The notes below the pieces were generated by a model that saw only the letters and a program-made list of their open reading frames with translations, was not told where the DNA came from and searched no databases. DNA of 64,000 nt from Roseiconus lacunae. GTDB taxonomy: Bacteria > Planctomycetota > Planctomycetia > Pirellulales > Pirellulaceae. The stretch covers positions 310,001 to 374,000 of the forward strand of contig NZ_VSZO01000079.1 of the NCBI RefSeq assembly GCF_008312935.1, given 5' to 3'. Position numbers and translations under genes: made by a program. This document shows positions 40,852 through 49,873 of the stretch, one piece after another (the first letter of the stretch is position 1; each line of letters starts with the position of its first letter).

Positions 40852-41001
40852 CAGCCTGTTGATTTTCTATTGTCGACTTTCACTCCGTGAACGTAGCGTT
40901 CGTTCCGGCGAATACTGCGAAGCGGTTCCAGGGGAATTGCATCCGAAGTTTTCGTCGTACCGATGCCTTCGTCTGACTCGCTGCCATTTGGGAGTATCAT
41001 G

Positions 41002-41793
41002 ATGGGTACAAAGTTGGGGCTGTTTGTCTTATTGGTTCTTTTCGTCGGCGTGTCAGTATTTGCCCAGCCGCCGACGGAAGATCAAACTCGCTTAGCCGAA
41101 GAGGCTTTCGAAGCCCTCCGCGAGCTGAAGTTCGATGAAGCGGCCAGTGCCGCCGAAAAATTAGCCGCGTCCCAACCGAAGTCCATGCAGCAAACAAGCT
41201 ATGCGGCCGACGTGCTACTGCGAAGCGGAAGAATCGAACCGGCGATTGAGCTGTTCGACGAAACGATCAAGATGCGGCCCTTCATCAAGCCTCATCTTTG
41301 GCAACGGGGGATCGCCTTGTACTTTGACAAAAAATTTGACGAAGGTGCCGAGCAGTTTGAAATCCATCGAGAGGTGAATCCGAACGACGTCGAAAACGCA
41401 GCTTGGCATTTTCTTTGTGTGGCGAAATCCAAGTCGCCGCAAGAAGCAAAAAAGCTATTGCTTCCCGCACCCGGTGACCCGCGAATCCCAATGAAAGAAA
41501 TCTTGCAGTTGCTTGATGACGGGGATATGGACCCGGTGATTGAACGAATGGAGTCCGTCGATGTTAAAACTTCGGGTGGGCGTTCGGCTCGGTTCTATGG
41601 TCATCTCTACCTGGGGCTCTATGCCGATGCCGTTGGCGATCTACCCAAAGCTCGCCAACACTTAAAGCAGTCCGTTGAATTTGCCCCTAAGAATTACATG
41701 GGCGATGTCGCCCGGGTTTATTCAAACCATCTTGCTCCAACGCCAGGGCCGTCAGAACCAAACGCGTCCAAAGAAGATCCCGAAAACGAATAG
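41002..41793 (+). CDS. Exported TPR-repeat protein
   Basis: A 263-residue protein with a clear signal peptide (LGLFVLLVLFVGVSVFAQ) and about four or five TPR-like repeats (AFEALRELKFDEAASAAEKLA, AADVLLRSGRIEPAIELFDETI, GIALYFDKKFDEGAEQFEIH, YLGLYADAVGDLPKARQHLKQ). It is probably a periplasmic scaffold. The frame opens at 40963, but gggag sits seven bases before the ATG at 41002, which also begins the signal. It is separated from the preceding gene by 150 bp and converges on the FAAL/AOS fusion gene; arms ggcggat/atccgcc in that 144-bp gap could form a weak terminator. Confidence 0.8.
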   Translation: MGTKLGLFVLLVLFVGVSVFAQPPTEDQTRLAEEAFEALRELKFDEAASAAEKLAASQPKSMQQTSYAADVLLRSGRIEPAIELFDETIKMRPFIKPHLWQRGIALYFDKKFDEGAEQFEIHREVNPNDVENAAWHFLCVAKSKSPQEAKKLLLPAPGDPRIPMKEILQLLDDGDMDPVIERMESVDVKTSGGRSARFYGHLYLGLYADAVGDLPKARQHLKQSVEFAPKNYMGDVARVYSNHLAPTPGPSEPNASKEDPENE

Positions 41794-41937
41794 CGCGATG
41801 GGCGGCGGATCTTAGAATTTTGGTCGCCCTATCCGCCGATGGGCATTCGCGTGGCTGTTGCAAGGAAAACGCGACGAACGCCATGCGGCAATCCAAAGAC
41901 CAGGCATTGCCAGAGCAGCCTGGACTTTCTTGAAACG

Positions 41938-44900
41938 CTATTGAGCGGTCGCTTGTGGGGCATAACCGAGATCGGCGAGGTGCTTCGCAGTCCGCTCGAC
42001 CGTCAAACGAATTTGTTCGTCGGTATGCTCGCTGGTAATAAAGAACCGCAGCCGCGCGGCGGATTCATCGACCGCAGGATACAGGATTGGCTGGACGTTG
42101 ATTCCGTCACCTTTCAAACGATTGCTCAAGCGTAACGCAACGAGCGAGTTGCCCGTGATGACTGGAACGACCGGTGTCTTTTCACTGACGCCGGTGTCCA
42201 ATCCTGCGTCTTGGCAAAGTTTCAAAAATAGTTCGCTGTTATGACGTAAACGCTCGACGCGTTCGGGTTCCTTTTCCAAAGTCTTCAGCGCCTCCAAGGC
42301 CGCCGCTACTTGGGCCGGAGGCATTCCAACGCTGAAGACAAACCCGGGCGCGGTGTATCGCAGGTATTCCACCAGTGCGTGACTGCCCGCGATGTAGCCG
42401 CCGCAAGAAGCGGCCGACTTGGAGAGTGTGCCCATCCAAATGTCGACGTCCCGAGCGTCACAGTTCCAGAACTCAGCCATCCCATGGCCGGTTTGGCCCA
42501 TCGTGCCAAAACTGTGCGCCTCGTCGACCATCAGCATCGCGTTGTGGCGTTTTTTGACGGTGATGAATTCAGGCAGGTTGCTGAAGTCACCATCCATGCT
42601 GTAAACGCCTTCGATGATGATCAGCACCCGGCGGTACTGCGACCGAACTTCTTGCAACGTTCGATCAAGTGCCTTGAAATCGTTGTGCGGGAACGGGCGC
42701 CGACGCGCACCCGACAAAAGCGCACCTTGAACAATGCTGTTGTGCGACAAAGAGTCGTGCAGAATCAAGTCATCTTCGCCAACCAAATGGCCGATCGTTG
42801 TTTCGTTCGTTGCGTGTCCACCGACCATCAAGATCGAGTTATCGACACCGACAAAATCCGCGATGGTTTGTTCGAGCTGACGGTGGATTGGTTTTTCACC
42901 GGAAACCAGCCGGCTTGCCGAAACGCTAGTCCCGTATTTTTTCACCGCATCGGCGGCCGCGGCGGAGACTGCCGGGTGCCCGCTTAAGCCGAGATAGTTG
43001 TACGTCGCAAAACTGATGAGCTTGGTCCCGTCGACTACGGTGGTGTCCGATGCGATCCCGTCGTGGACGGTGAAGTACGGGTTGGGAACACCCGTCATCT
43101 TCATCTGTTCCATCGTGGCTTTCAGACGACGGTACTCGGCAAAATCTTCGACGCGGCTTTCCGGTTCGACGGCGATCGTTGGCGAAGCGACGGGAGCGGT
43201 AGCCGGAGCGGAATTTTGCTGGTGGTTGCCGGAGACATTCCCCGCCAGCATCGCTTCGGCGCGGGCGTCCGCACCGGCAGGCAGGTAGCGACTGATCGCG
43301 ATCGCGGTTTCTCCGATTGTTTCGATTTCGTCCAGCACCTGCTCGGGGAATCGACCGCCGAACGTTCGTTCCAAGTTGCGTGCGATTTCAAGTCGTTCGA
43401 GACTATCCAGTCCGAGATCTAGTACGATGTTGGTCCCTAGCGTCAATTGCTTGGCACGTTCGCCAGCGACCGATCGAACGTGATACTGGATCGCTTGGAC
43501 GATCAATGGGTTCACGTCGGCTTCGCTGACCGAGGAGGCTGAAGCCGACGCGGCTTGCATCATCGGACGGGCATCTGCCGATGCGAACGAACCGCCAGAG
43601 GATTCTTCCCAGCGTACCCATTTGGCAATGAGCTTAAGCTCGTTATCACGAACGGCATGCAAGCACGCGTGACGCTGGATCTTTCCGCTACTGGTTTTCG
43701 GAACGCTGCTGTTACGAACCAAGAACACCGCGTCTGGCGGAAGCTCGTGTTCATCGGTCACGGCACGACGGATCGCTTGAATTTGCGAGTCCCAGTCGAT
43801 ATCTCGCAGCCGCGCGACTTCGGCGACAATTGCTAACTGTTCGCGGCCGTCCTGATCCATTGCAAAGGCGGCGACGGCACCGGCTTGAACGACGTCGCTC
43901 GCCCGTTCGACGGTTTCTTCGATATCTTGCGGGTAACGATTGACGCCGCGAACGACAATCATGTCCTTCAAACGGCCGGACACGTAAAGTTGGCCGTTAT
44001 AAAGAAAGCCCAGGTCACCGGTTCGCAGGTAAGGTCCCTCGCCTGCCGAAGTCATTGCGTGGAACGTTCGTTCGGTGGCTTCTTTTCGGCCGTAGTAGCC
44101 GGCGCCGACCGAGGGGCTGCTGACCCAGATTTCGCCGATCTCATCGGGGGCCAAGACGTCACGCGTTTCCGGATCGACGATCAGCACGGTTTCCGATGGC
44201 AAGACTTCACCGCAGCCGACCAGTTTGCGTGCCGCCGCGTCGCCATCTTTCAGTGGAACGACGCGTTTGTGATCCAATTCACTTCGATCGAACGACTCAA
44301 GAATCGGCCGCGGGTTCGTCGGTCCACCGGTGACGATCAGCGTCGTTTCCGCCATCCCGTAACACGGCAAACTTGCCGCGGGGTCAAACCCGTACGGTTC
44401 GAACTTGCGGCGGAAGGCGTCCAGCGTCGCCGCCCGAATCGGCTCGGCACCGTTGAACGCGATTTGTAACGAACTGAGGTCCAAGCCTTCCATTTCGCTT
44501 TCAGAAATTTTGTCCACGCAGAGCTGGTAGGCAAAGTTCGGTCCGCCGGTGATCGTGCCGCCGTACTTTGAGATCGCCCGCAGCCACCGGGAAGGACGTT
44601 GCAAGAACGTCATCGGGCTGAGCAACACGTTGTTACAGCCGATGAACAAAGGAACCAAGATTCCGCCGACCAACCCCATGTCGTGATACGTCGGCAACCA
44701 AGAGATCCCGATTGACTTGGCCCGAGGTTCGAAAGCGTGCCAAATCAGTTCGGCGTTTGCCAGCAAATTCCGTTGCGTCAACATGACGCCCTTGGGCGAA
44801 CCAGTCGAGCCAGAGGTGTATTGCAGCACCGCAAGGGTATCGCCGTCGATCGTCGGCCGGCGATACGCATCCAGGTTGCGGCACGCCGGATCGTCGGTGC

Positions 44901-45363
44901 CGAGAATTTGGACGCCCATCAAGTCGTCCGGGCGATCATTCCCCCCGATTTGCTCGGCTTGTAGATTTGTCGTCAGGGCCCATTTGGCCCCGGCGTCAAC
45001 GACGATTGAACGAATCCGCGAAGCCTTGCGATTCCGACGCGGCGGGAACGCCGGCACGGCGACGGCGCCGGCTGCGTGGCACGCAAAAAAGCCGACAATA
45101 AAGTCTAAGCCGGGCGGATACAGCAGCAACACTCGATCGCCGGGGCGAATTCGACAGCGGCTTTGCAAGTGCCCGGCGAGCGCGCGGACCTCACGCCACA
45201 GTTGCGCATGCGTGATTTTCACCTCGAATTCTTCGACGTCCGTAAAAATGAACGCGACTGAATCGGGTCTCAGACCGGCCCAATGCTCGAGAATCGAGAC
45301 ATAGTGGTCGGTGGGGGGAATCTCGTTACCGAAGTACTGCTGGAAATCCACGAAGCTAACCAA
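41938..45363 (-). CDS. Fatty acyl-AMP ligase / ACP / alpha-oxoamine synthase fusion
   Basis: A 1141-residue three-part enzyme. Residues 1-~590 form a fatty acyl-AMP ligase (LQYTSGSTGSPKGVML, SWLPTYHDMGLVGG, YLRTGDLGFL). An ACP lies at ~620-700 with its pantetheine serine in LGLDSLERL (~651). Residues ~740-1141 are a PLP-dependent alpha-oxoamine synthase, with DEAHSFGTMG and the Schiff-base lysine in TLSKSAASCGGYI (~980). The predicted chemistry is to activate a fatty acid, load it on the internal ACP, and condense it decarboxylatively with an amino acid to give a long-chain alpha-aminoketone, the chemistry of sphingolipid-type synthesis. The amino acid is unknown. The start is TTG. Confidence 0.92.
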   Translation of the reverse strand: MVSFVDFQQYFGNEIPPTDHYVSILEHWAGLRPDSVAFIFTDVEEFEVKITHAQLWREVRALAGHLQSRCRIRPGDRVLLLYPPGLDFIVGFFACHAAGAVAVPAFPPRRNRKASRIRSIVVDAGAKWALTTNLQAEQIGGNDRPDDLMGVQILGTDDPACRNLDAYRRPTIDGDTLAVLQYTSGSTGSPKGVMLTQRNLLANAELIWHAFEPRAKSIGISWLPTYHDMGLVGGILVPLFIGCNNVLLSPMTFLQRPSRWLRAISKYGGTITGGPNFAYQLCVDKISESEMEGLDLSSLQIAFNGAEPIRAATLDAFRRKFEPYGFDPAASLPCYGMAETTLIVTGGPTNPRPILESFDRSELDHKRVVPLKDGDAAARKLVGCGEVLPSETVLIVDPETRDVLAPDEIGEIWVSSPSVGAGYYGRKEATERTFHAMTSAGEGPYLRTGDLGFLYNGQLYVSGRLKDMIVVRGVNRYPQDIEETVERASDVVQAGAVAAFAMDQDGREQLAIVAEVARLRDIDWDSQIQAIRRAVTDEHELPPDAVFLVRNSSVPKTSSGKIQRHACLHAVRDNELKLIAKWVRWEESSGGSFASADARPMMQAASASASSVSEADVNPLIVQAIQYHVRSVAGERAKQLTLGTNIVLDLGLDSLERLEIARNLERTFGGRFPEQVLDEIETIGETAIAISRYLPAGADARAEAMLAGNVSGNHQQNSAPATAPVASPTIAVEPESRVEDFAEYRRLKATMEQMKMTGVPNPYFTVHDGIASDTTVVDGTKLISFATYNYLGLSGHPAVSAAAADAVKKYGTSVSASRLVSGEKPIHRQLEQTIADFVGVDNSILMVGGHATNETTIGHLVGEDDLILHDSLSHNSIVQGALLSGARRRPFPHNDFKALDRTLQEVRSQYRRVLIIIEGVYSMDGDFSNLPEFITVKKRHNAMLMVDEAHSFGTMGQTGHGMAEFWNCDARDVDIWMGTLSKSAASCGGYIAGSHALVEYLRYTAPGFVFSVGMPPAQVAAALEALKTLEKEPERVERLRHNSELFLKLCQDAGLDTGVSEKTPVVPVITGNSLVALRLSNRLKGDGINVQPILYPAVDESAARLRFFITSEHTDEQIRLTVERTAKHLADLGYAPQATAQ

Positions 45364-46006
45364 CGCGATGGAATAAAACGCCGATCGGGCAACTCACATC
45401 CTGCGTTATCTGTGATCCCTGTCCGTTCGGGGACCGACGTTTAGAACGGTCGACCTTCGAACGGAATCGGACAGTCCGGTGGCCGAGAACATCGCCCGCT
45501 TCGTCAGCCGGGCACATCGGCGTGTTTCGGGTCCGGAAATATGGACTAGGTCGATTGTGACGAAGTCCTACAGGATAGCCGCAAACGGGGTCACTTTACG
45601 ACGCCCCCTCATCATAAAACTCGATCAAGCCGTGGGGGCAGAAGGCCCCCGTGAGAAGAAACGCCCAAGACAAGCGTCCAGCCGGCGTTCTGGTTCATTT
45701 GTACGAACCGCGAAGACTCTCCGGCGTTCCTCCCCCAATGAGGTCGTGCAGTTTTAGGTTATCACCCTCCTGGCAGAAGGGTCGAGTGCAGCGAGGGGAG
45801 GTCGAACGGTGAATCGCCGAACAAACTTTCGTCTCTCGGTCGCATCGAATCACGAATCACCCCTCCCCGCGTCGTCGCAAGCTCCTCCGCGACCTTCCTG
45901 GAGGGAGGATGAAGCCGTAAGCGCCTGCTAAGTCAGTGGTTAAAAACTGCACGACCTTCAATGAGTGGGCGATGGTCCCAGCGTTAAACCTATCGGCTGC
46001 GATTCA
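45364..46006. other. Large intergenic region with mobile-type element
   Basis: About 640 bp with no credible gene. It holds a 9-bp GC-rich hairpin at 45631-45653 (gggggc/gccccc core, with no T tract) and the MITE-like element listed separately. Confidence 0.5.
45741..45957. mobile_element. MITE-like element with 15-bp terminal inverted repeats
   Basis: The perfect 15-bp inverted termini aggtcgtgcagtttt (45741-45755) and its complement (45943-45957) bound a ~217-bp non-coding unit. The left end is preceded by caatg and the right end is followed, after one extra T, by caatg, which looks like a 5-bp target duplication. The interior has further imperfect palindromes (ctcctgg and cttcctggagg patches). 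It encodes no transposase, so it would be non-autonomous. The right edge lies close to the 3-prime end of the 46007-46861 gene. Confidence 0.6.
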
Positions 46007-46861
46007 CTATTGTGCTTGAAACGTGGGCAGCGATGGTACTGCCTGATTGGGATCGGGGTGTGTTGGAATCGCAAGTCGCGTCGGAGCTGGATAGCTTGAT
46101 GACGAGGAAAGCTCTGGCCGCGTGAACAGGAAAGTCGCGCCGCCGACATCAATCCCGTCGGCTTTCATCTTGTCCAAGGTAATCTTGGCATCCACCCACT
46201 TTTCGACCGCCGCCTCACGCCGTTCAATTTCCTCACGCAGCTTCTTTGCCCGGGTTTCAATCTCACTGACTTTCAAATCCTGATAGGCGGTGTCGAGATC
46301 AAACCGCAGTTGATACAGAAATCGCAAGTCGTCGAGGATCACCGATTGCTCGTCGGTGCGTTTGTCATCGAGGAGTTCTTTTTTAACGTCCGTGAGCTGT
46401 TGCTCGATCTTTTGAATGATCTGGATTCGAACAGTCTCGACGGAGTGCTTTACTGCGAAGCGAGCTGTTTGCGGGGCGAGTGTTGTCACAATCGCTGGGG
46501 CTCCTGACTCGTCTCGTCCTCGCATCTGAACAAACCGTCGAAGACTCGTCCCATTGACCTCCAGTTGAATCTCGCCATTGAGAATCTGCTGCAACGTTTC
46601 GATGGGCCAACTCGGCAGCGATTTTCCGTCTTCGTCTTTAGGAAGCTTTTCGCGATTCAACAACGTCTCGAAGTCCATCTTCTTTGATTCATCTTCCGCG
46701 TCTTCTTCTGCGGAACTTGGTTCCGGCGGAAGGCTTGGTGGCGCGGCCGGCTTTGCCGGCTCTTCGTCTGCCGGTTCGAATTGTTGTCCGCTGACCGAAG
46801 AGACTCCGCACGGCAAGCAGAGTATCCCGACAGCGAGCAACCGACGAAATTGAGCGTTCAT
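46007..46861 (-). CDS. Secreted Pro-rich coiled-coil protein, unknown function
   Basis: A 284-residue hypothetical protein. It has a signal peptide (RRLLAVGILCLPCGVSSVSGQ), an acidic Pro/Glu/Ala-rich linker (~25-60) and then a long helical region with strong coiled-coil character (QKIEQQLTDVKKELLDDKR, ETRAKKLREEIERREAAVEKW). The tail is Ser/Pro-rich. No enzyme motif is visible. In-frame ATGs at 46882 and 46867 exist, but aaagg is best spaced for 46861. It is followed downstream by the MITE-like element and preceded by a long hairpin. Confidence 0.7.
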   Translation of the reverse strand: MNAQFRRLLAVGILCLPCGVSSVSGQQFEPADEEPAKPAAPPSLPPEPSSAEEDAEDESKKMDFETLLNREKLPKDEDGKSLPSWPIETLQQILNGEIQLEVNGTSLRRFVQMRGRDESGAPAIVTTLAPQTARFAVKHSVETVRIQIIQKIEQQLTDVKKELLDDKRTDEQSVILDDLRFLYQLRFDLDTAYQDLKVSEIETRAKKLREEIERREAAVEKWVDAKITLDKMKADGIDVGGATFLFTRPELSSSSSYPAPTRLAIPTHPDPNQAVPSLPTFQAQ

Positions 46862-46921
46862 GATCATGACCTTTGAAGACAAGGAAACGTTGTAGTGGAA
46901 CCGATCGTGGATGGATTGATA

Positions 46922-46985
46922 GTCGCCTTTCGCTCCGCCGAAAGTAGCGAAACGCGACGCTACTTTCGACGGAGCGAAAGGCGAC
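46922..46985. repeat. Very long near-perfect hairpin (REP-like)
   Basis: Two 27-28-base arms: gtcgcctttcgctccg (46922-46937) pairs with 46970-46985, then cgaaagtagcg (46939-46949) pairs with 46958-46968, separated by one C/A mismatch and an 8-nt loop. That is 27 of 28 paired positions. There is no T tract on either side, so it is more likely a repetitive palindromic element than a simple terminator. It lies between the second kinase gene and the coiled-coil protein gene. Confidence 0.75.
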
Positions 46986-47062
46986 GATTGGGCAACATCA
47001 GGCGAACACTCTTTACGTGGGAGAGTGAAAAGACTTAAGCCGAATCATTCGTGTTCAACGGA

Positions 47063-48832
47063 TCAGTAGCTCACCGACGGTGGTGCAGCCGGTGCGGTCG
47101 ATCGCATGAAGCGTTCGGTGTCACGCAACAACGCCTCAACGGCTTCGATTTCTTGCAGCGTCGGGTCCGTTGGTGGCGTGTGACTCAAGCCTCCTGCGAA
47201 TGCGTGGGGCGGCAATGCCATGCCACGGAGTTCGCTGTCTGTGTTGTCAGTACGCTCCAACTTGGCTGGCGATCGGTCATTCGGCTTCGCGGACGGAGCC
47301 CATTTGATTGGCGGAGGTGCCCATTCGGTTGGTGAAGGTGCACTTGCAGTTAAGAGTTCCTGCGACGGAGCCGGTTTACTGATCGTCGGCTCTGAATAAG
47401 TCATCGCTTTCGGGACTTGGGGAAACGATTGGTCGTATTCATTTCGCGTTTCAAACGTCGTGTTCGAACTTGCCGCGTATTGGGACACCGGCTCCTGTAA
47501 AAGTTCAAACGGGACCGTAGCGTTCGCCGTCTGTTTGATTTTCGGAGCGTCCGGTAAACGCCCCAGCCCTAGCAGCAGACAAGCGGCCACCGTCACGAGC
47601 GACGTGATCGGGGCGACGAACCACGGGCGACCGTACCAGGCCGTCTGACGCAATGCCGTTTGACTGTCGCCGGTCAACGGTGGCTTGGTGTCGGCGGGAT
47701 AGGATTCGGGATTTTGCATTTCGCTGAGCACCCGTTCGAGTTCAGTTTGAACGTCCGCGGCCGAAGCCGGGCGGTCGGAAACATTTTTGGAGAGCAAGCG
47801 ATCGACCAGATCGCTGACTCGGCGCGGGATCTGGGCGTTGTATTTCCAGAGCGGGCGATGGGGCTGGCTGACGATTCGGTGCAGCACGGCTAGCGAACGC
47901 TCGGCACGCCAAGGTGGCCGTCCCGTGAACATGAAGTACATCACCGCACCCAGGCTGAACAAATCGCTTCGCGGTCCGATGTCACCGCCGCGTGCCTGTT
48001 CGGGTGACATGTAGTGCGGCGTGCCGGCGATAAAACCGGTCCGCGTCAGGCTGGCATCGTCAACGGCGCGGGCGAGCCCGAAATCGCTGATCCACGTCCG
48101 GCTGCAGGTGTGGTTGATCAAAATATTCGCCGGCTTTACATCGCGATGAATGATGCCTTGACGATGAGCCGCTGCCAGGCCCGTCGCCGCTTGTGACGCA
48201 ATCCGCAATGCATCAAACACCGAGAGCGGACCATAAAGATCAACATGCCGCTGAAGCGAAATTCCATCGACGTAACGCATCACCAAATACGGCAGCGTGG
48301 CCGTCGTGTCGACCTCGTGAATCGCGACCACATTTTCATGAACGACGGCGGCGGCCGCACGGCCTTCGCGAATGAAGCGTTGCTTTGCCGTCCCGCTTCG
48401 CGCCAAGTGCGGCGCGAGCACTTTGATCGCCACCATTCGATTCAGTTCCGAATCATGCGCTTTCACGACGACGCCCATCCCGCCGGCACCGATTTCACGT
48501 TCGATGGTGTAGCGCCCGAGCTGCCCCAACATTTCGGGATGCCCGGCCGGTTCGATCGCACCGATAGACCGAAGCTGTGACATGGGATCGTCATCGTCGA
48601 ACAGTCTTGCATCACATGACGACGAGTCGGACGCATCACATTGCGGGTCGGAGAGAACGCTTTCGTCTAAAAATCTTGATGCGTCGTTCCACCAATCCCG
48701 GCTCGCGGTTTGTTCCTGCAGACGTCGGCGACACGTTTCGCACTGGGAAAGGTGTGCCGCAAGCGATGCCTCATGTTTTTCAACGAGCTGGTCTTCGGCA
48801 GCCGCATCGACCCAATCGATCGGACACTTCAT
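47063..48832 (-). CDS. Ser/Thr kinase with anti-sigma zinc motif (second copy of system)
   Basis: A 589-residue protein. The N-terminal His-x3-Cys-x2-Cys motif (His27, Cys31, Cys34; AAHLSQCETC) resembles a zinc anti-sigma domain. The kinase domain (~105-370) is complete (GAGGMG, VAIKV, HRDVKPANI, DFGLA, GTPHYMSPEQARGG). A single membrane helix follows (VAPITSLVTVAACLLLGLG). The C-terminal ~170 residues are low-complexity, rich in Pro/Ser/Thr, with repeated EWAPPPIKWAP-like segments and no propeller. It is coupled to the upstream ECF sigma gene by an ATGA overlap, the same arrangement as the operon at 27.7-30.7 kb but with a different extracytoplasmic part. Confidence 0.92.
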   Translation of the reverse strand: MKCPIDWVDAAAEDQLVEKHEASLAAHLSQCETCRRRLQEQTASRDWWNDASRFLDESVLSDPQCDASDSSSCDARLFDDDDPMSQLRSIGAIEPAGHPEMLGQLGRYTIEREIGAGGMGVVVKAHDSELNRMVAIKVLAPHLARSGTAKQRFIREGRAAAAVVHENVVAIHEVDTTATLPYLVMRYVDGISLQRHVDLYGPLSVFDALRIASQAATGLAAAHRQGIIHRDVKPANILINHTCSRTWISDFGLARAVDDASLTRTGFIAGTPHYMSPEQARGGDIGPRSDLFSLGAVMYFMFTGRPPWRAERSLAVLHRIVSQPHRPLWKYNAQIPRRVSDLVDRLLSKNVSDRPASAADVQTELERVLSEMQNPESYPADTKPPLTGDSQTALRQTAWYGRPWFVAPITSLVTVAACLLLGLGRLPDAPKIKQTANATVPFELLQEPVSQYAASSNTTFETRNEYDQSFPQVPKAMTYSEPTISKPAPSQELLTASAPSPTEWAPPPIKWAPSAKPNDRSPAKLERTDNTDSELRGMALPPHAFAGGLSHTPPTDPTLQEIEAVEALLRDTERFMRSTAPAAPPSVSY

Positions 48833-49449
48833 CGCAGTTCTCCTTCAATCGCTTCAAAGCCATCGCCGCTGACTTCTTGGACCAAACGTTTCAATCGACT
48901 CATCACGCGACTGCGAGCCAAATAGACCGATCCAATTTCGACGCCCAAATCCTCCGCCACGTCGCCGGCCGATTGACAGTCGACGGCGGTTCGCGAAAAC
49001 GCTTCCCAAGTCGTCGGCTGGACCGACTGACGCACTCGCCGTGCAGCCCAGCGGAAAGCGCGACGGCGAAACGCGGTCGTGAATTCCTGCTCGAGCGACG
49101 TGGGGGCGGCGACTTGGTCGAGCTGCTTGAATGCTTCGCTGCCGCCGGCCGGCTGTGGTTGCCCGCGAAGCGAACGAAGCTTATTCAGCGAGTGGTTTCG
49201 TGCGACACCGAAGAGCCAACTGCGAAACCGTCCCCGCTGCTGATCGGGCTTGAATCGTTCGATCGACTGGGCGACCGCCAGCAGGACTTCCTGGACCAAG
49301 TCGGTCGCATCGGTCGGCTGCAGTCCGTGTCGCCGACCGATGCCGTAGATCAATGGCTCGTAAAGCTGCACAAACTCCAGCCACGCCGTCGTGTTGGCAT
49401 GGTCGGGCAGTCGGGCAATCAAGCTTTCGCGGGTTTCCGGTTCCATCAT
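48829..49449 (-). CDS. ECF-family RNA polymerase sigma factor
   Basis: A 206-residue ECF sigma factor. Region 2 is WLEFVQLYEPLIYGIGRRHG, ATDLVQEVLLAVAQSI and GRFRSWLFGVARNHSLNKLR. Region 4 is TWEAFSRTAVDCQSAGDVAEDLGVEIGSVYLARSRVMSRLK. ATG 49449 has gagga six bases upstream. Its stop overlaps the start of the kinase gene (ATGA). Its relationship to the kinase parallels the first sigma/kinase operon, although the sequences differ clearly, so this is not a recent duplication. Confidence 0.92.
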   Translation of the reverse strand: MMEPETRESLIARLPDHANTTAWLEFVQLYEPLIYGIGRRHGLQPTDATDLVQEVLLAVAQSIERFKPDQQRGRFRSWLFGVARNHSLNKLRSLRGQPQPAGGSEAFKQLDQVAAPTSLEQEFTTAFRRRAFRWAARRVRQSVQPTTWEAFSRTAVDCQSAGDVAEDLGVEIGSVYLARSRVMSRLKRLVQEVSGDGFEAIEGELR

Positions 49450-49873
49450 TCTGATTCCTCTTCATGCGTTGACTAACGCGAGCGATCAGAATCTATCACG
49501 AGAGGGATAAAATTTTTGCCGTGAAACTGATCTTGACGCAAAATCCCAAGATCGTGAAACTCCTCCAGCTCGAATGCGAAACACCATTTGACCTGCACCC
49601 AGTGGCGCCCGCGTCGCTGATAATTGCAATCAAATGTGTTACGCTGCAAAGGAGTGCGTGTGATCGAAATTTGCTCGACTGTCCTCTGGGAGAGGACGTT
49701 GCCGGCCGCTCGGGGAATCTCAGCGAAAGGCACGGGTTGACCGATCCGGATGGTTTCGCAGGCCCCTGCGCGATGACCTTCCCGTGCGTTTGCTTTCCGT
49801 CAGCTCAGCCGACGGTTAACGACGCTCGTGGGACCATCAAGCGGGTTTATTTCAGCGAGTCGCTGCGTCCGCA
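49450..49873. other. Divergent intergenic region, sigma / dnaG
   Basis: About 424 bp between outward-facing genes with no credible gene. It should carry promoters for the sigma/kinase operon and for dnaG-rpoD. Confidence 0.4.

Noticed and set aside
42310-42987. 225-codon plus-strand frame inside the FAAL/AOS fusion
   Set aside because: Antisense to the PLP enzyme domain, whose motifs are intact on the minus strand.
45631-45653. GC-rich hairpin as a terminator
   Set aside because: The stem is good but there is no T tract on either strand.
48577-49476. 299-codon plus-strand frame over the second sigma factor
   Set aside because: Antisense to a clear ECF sigma gene and the kinase start.
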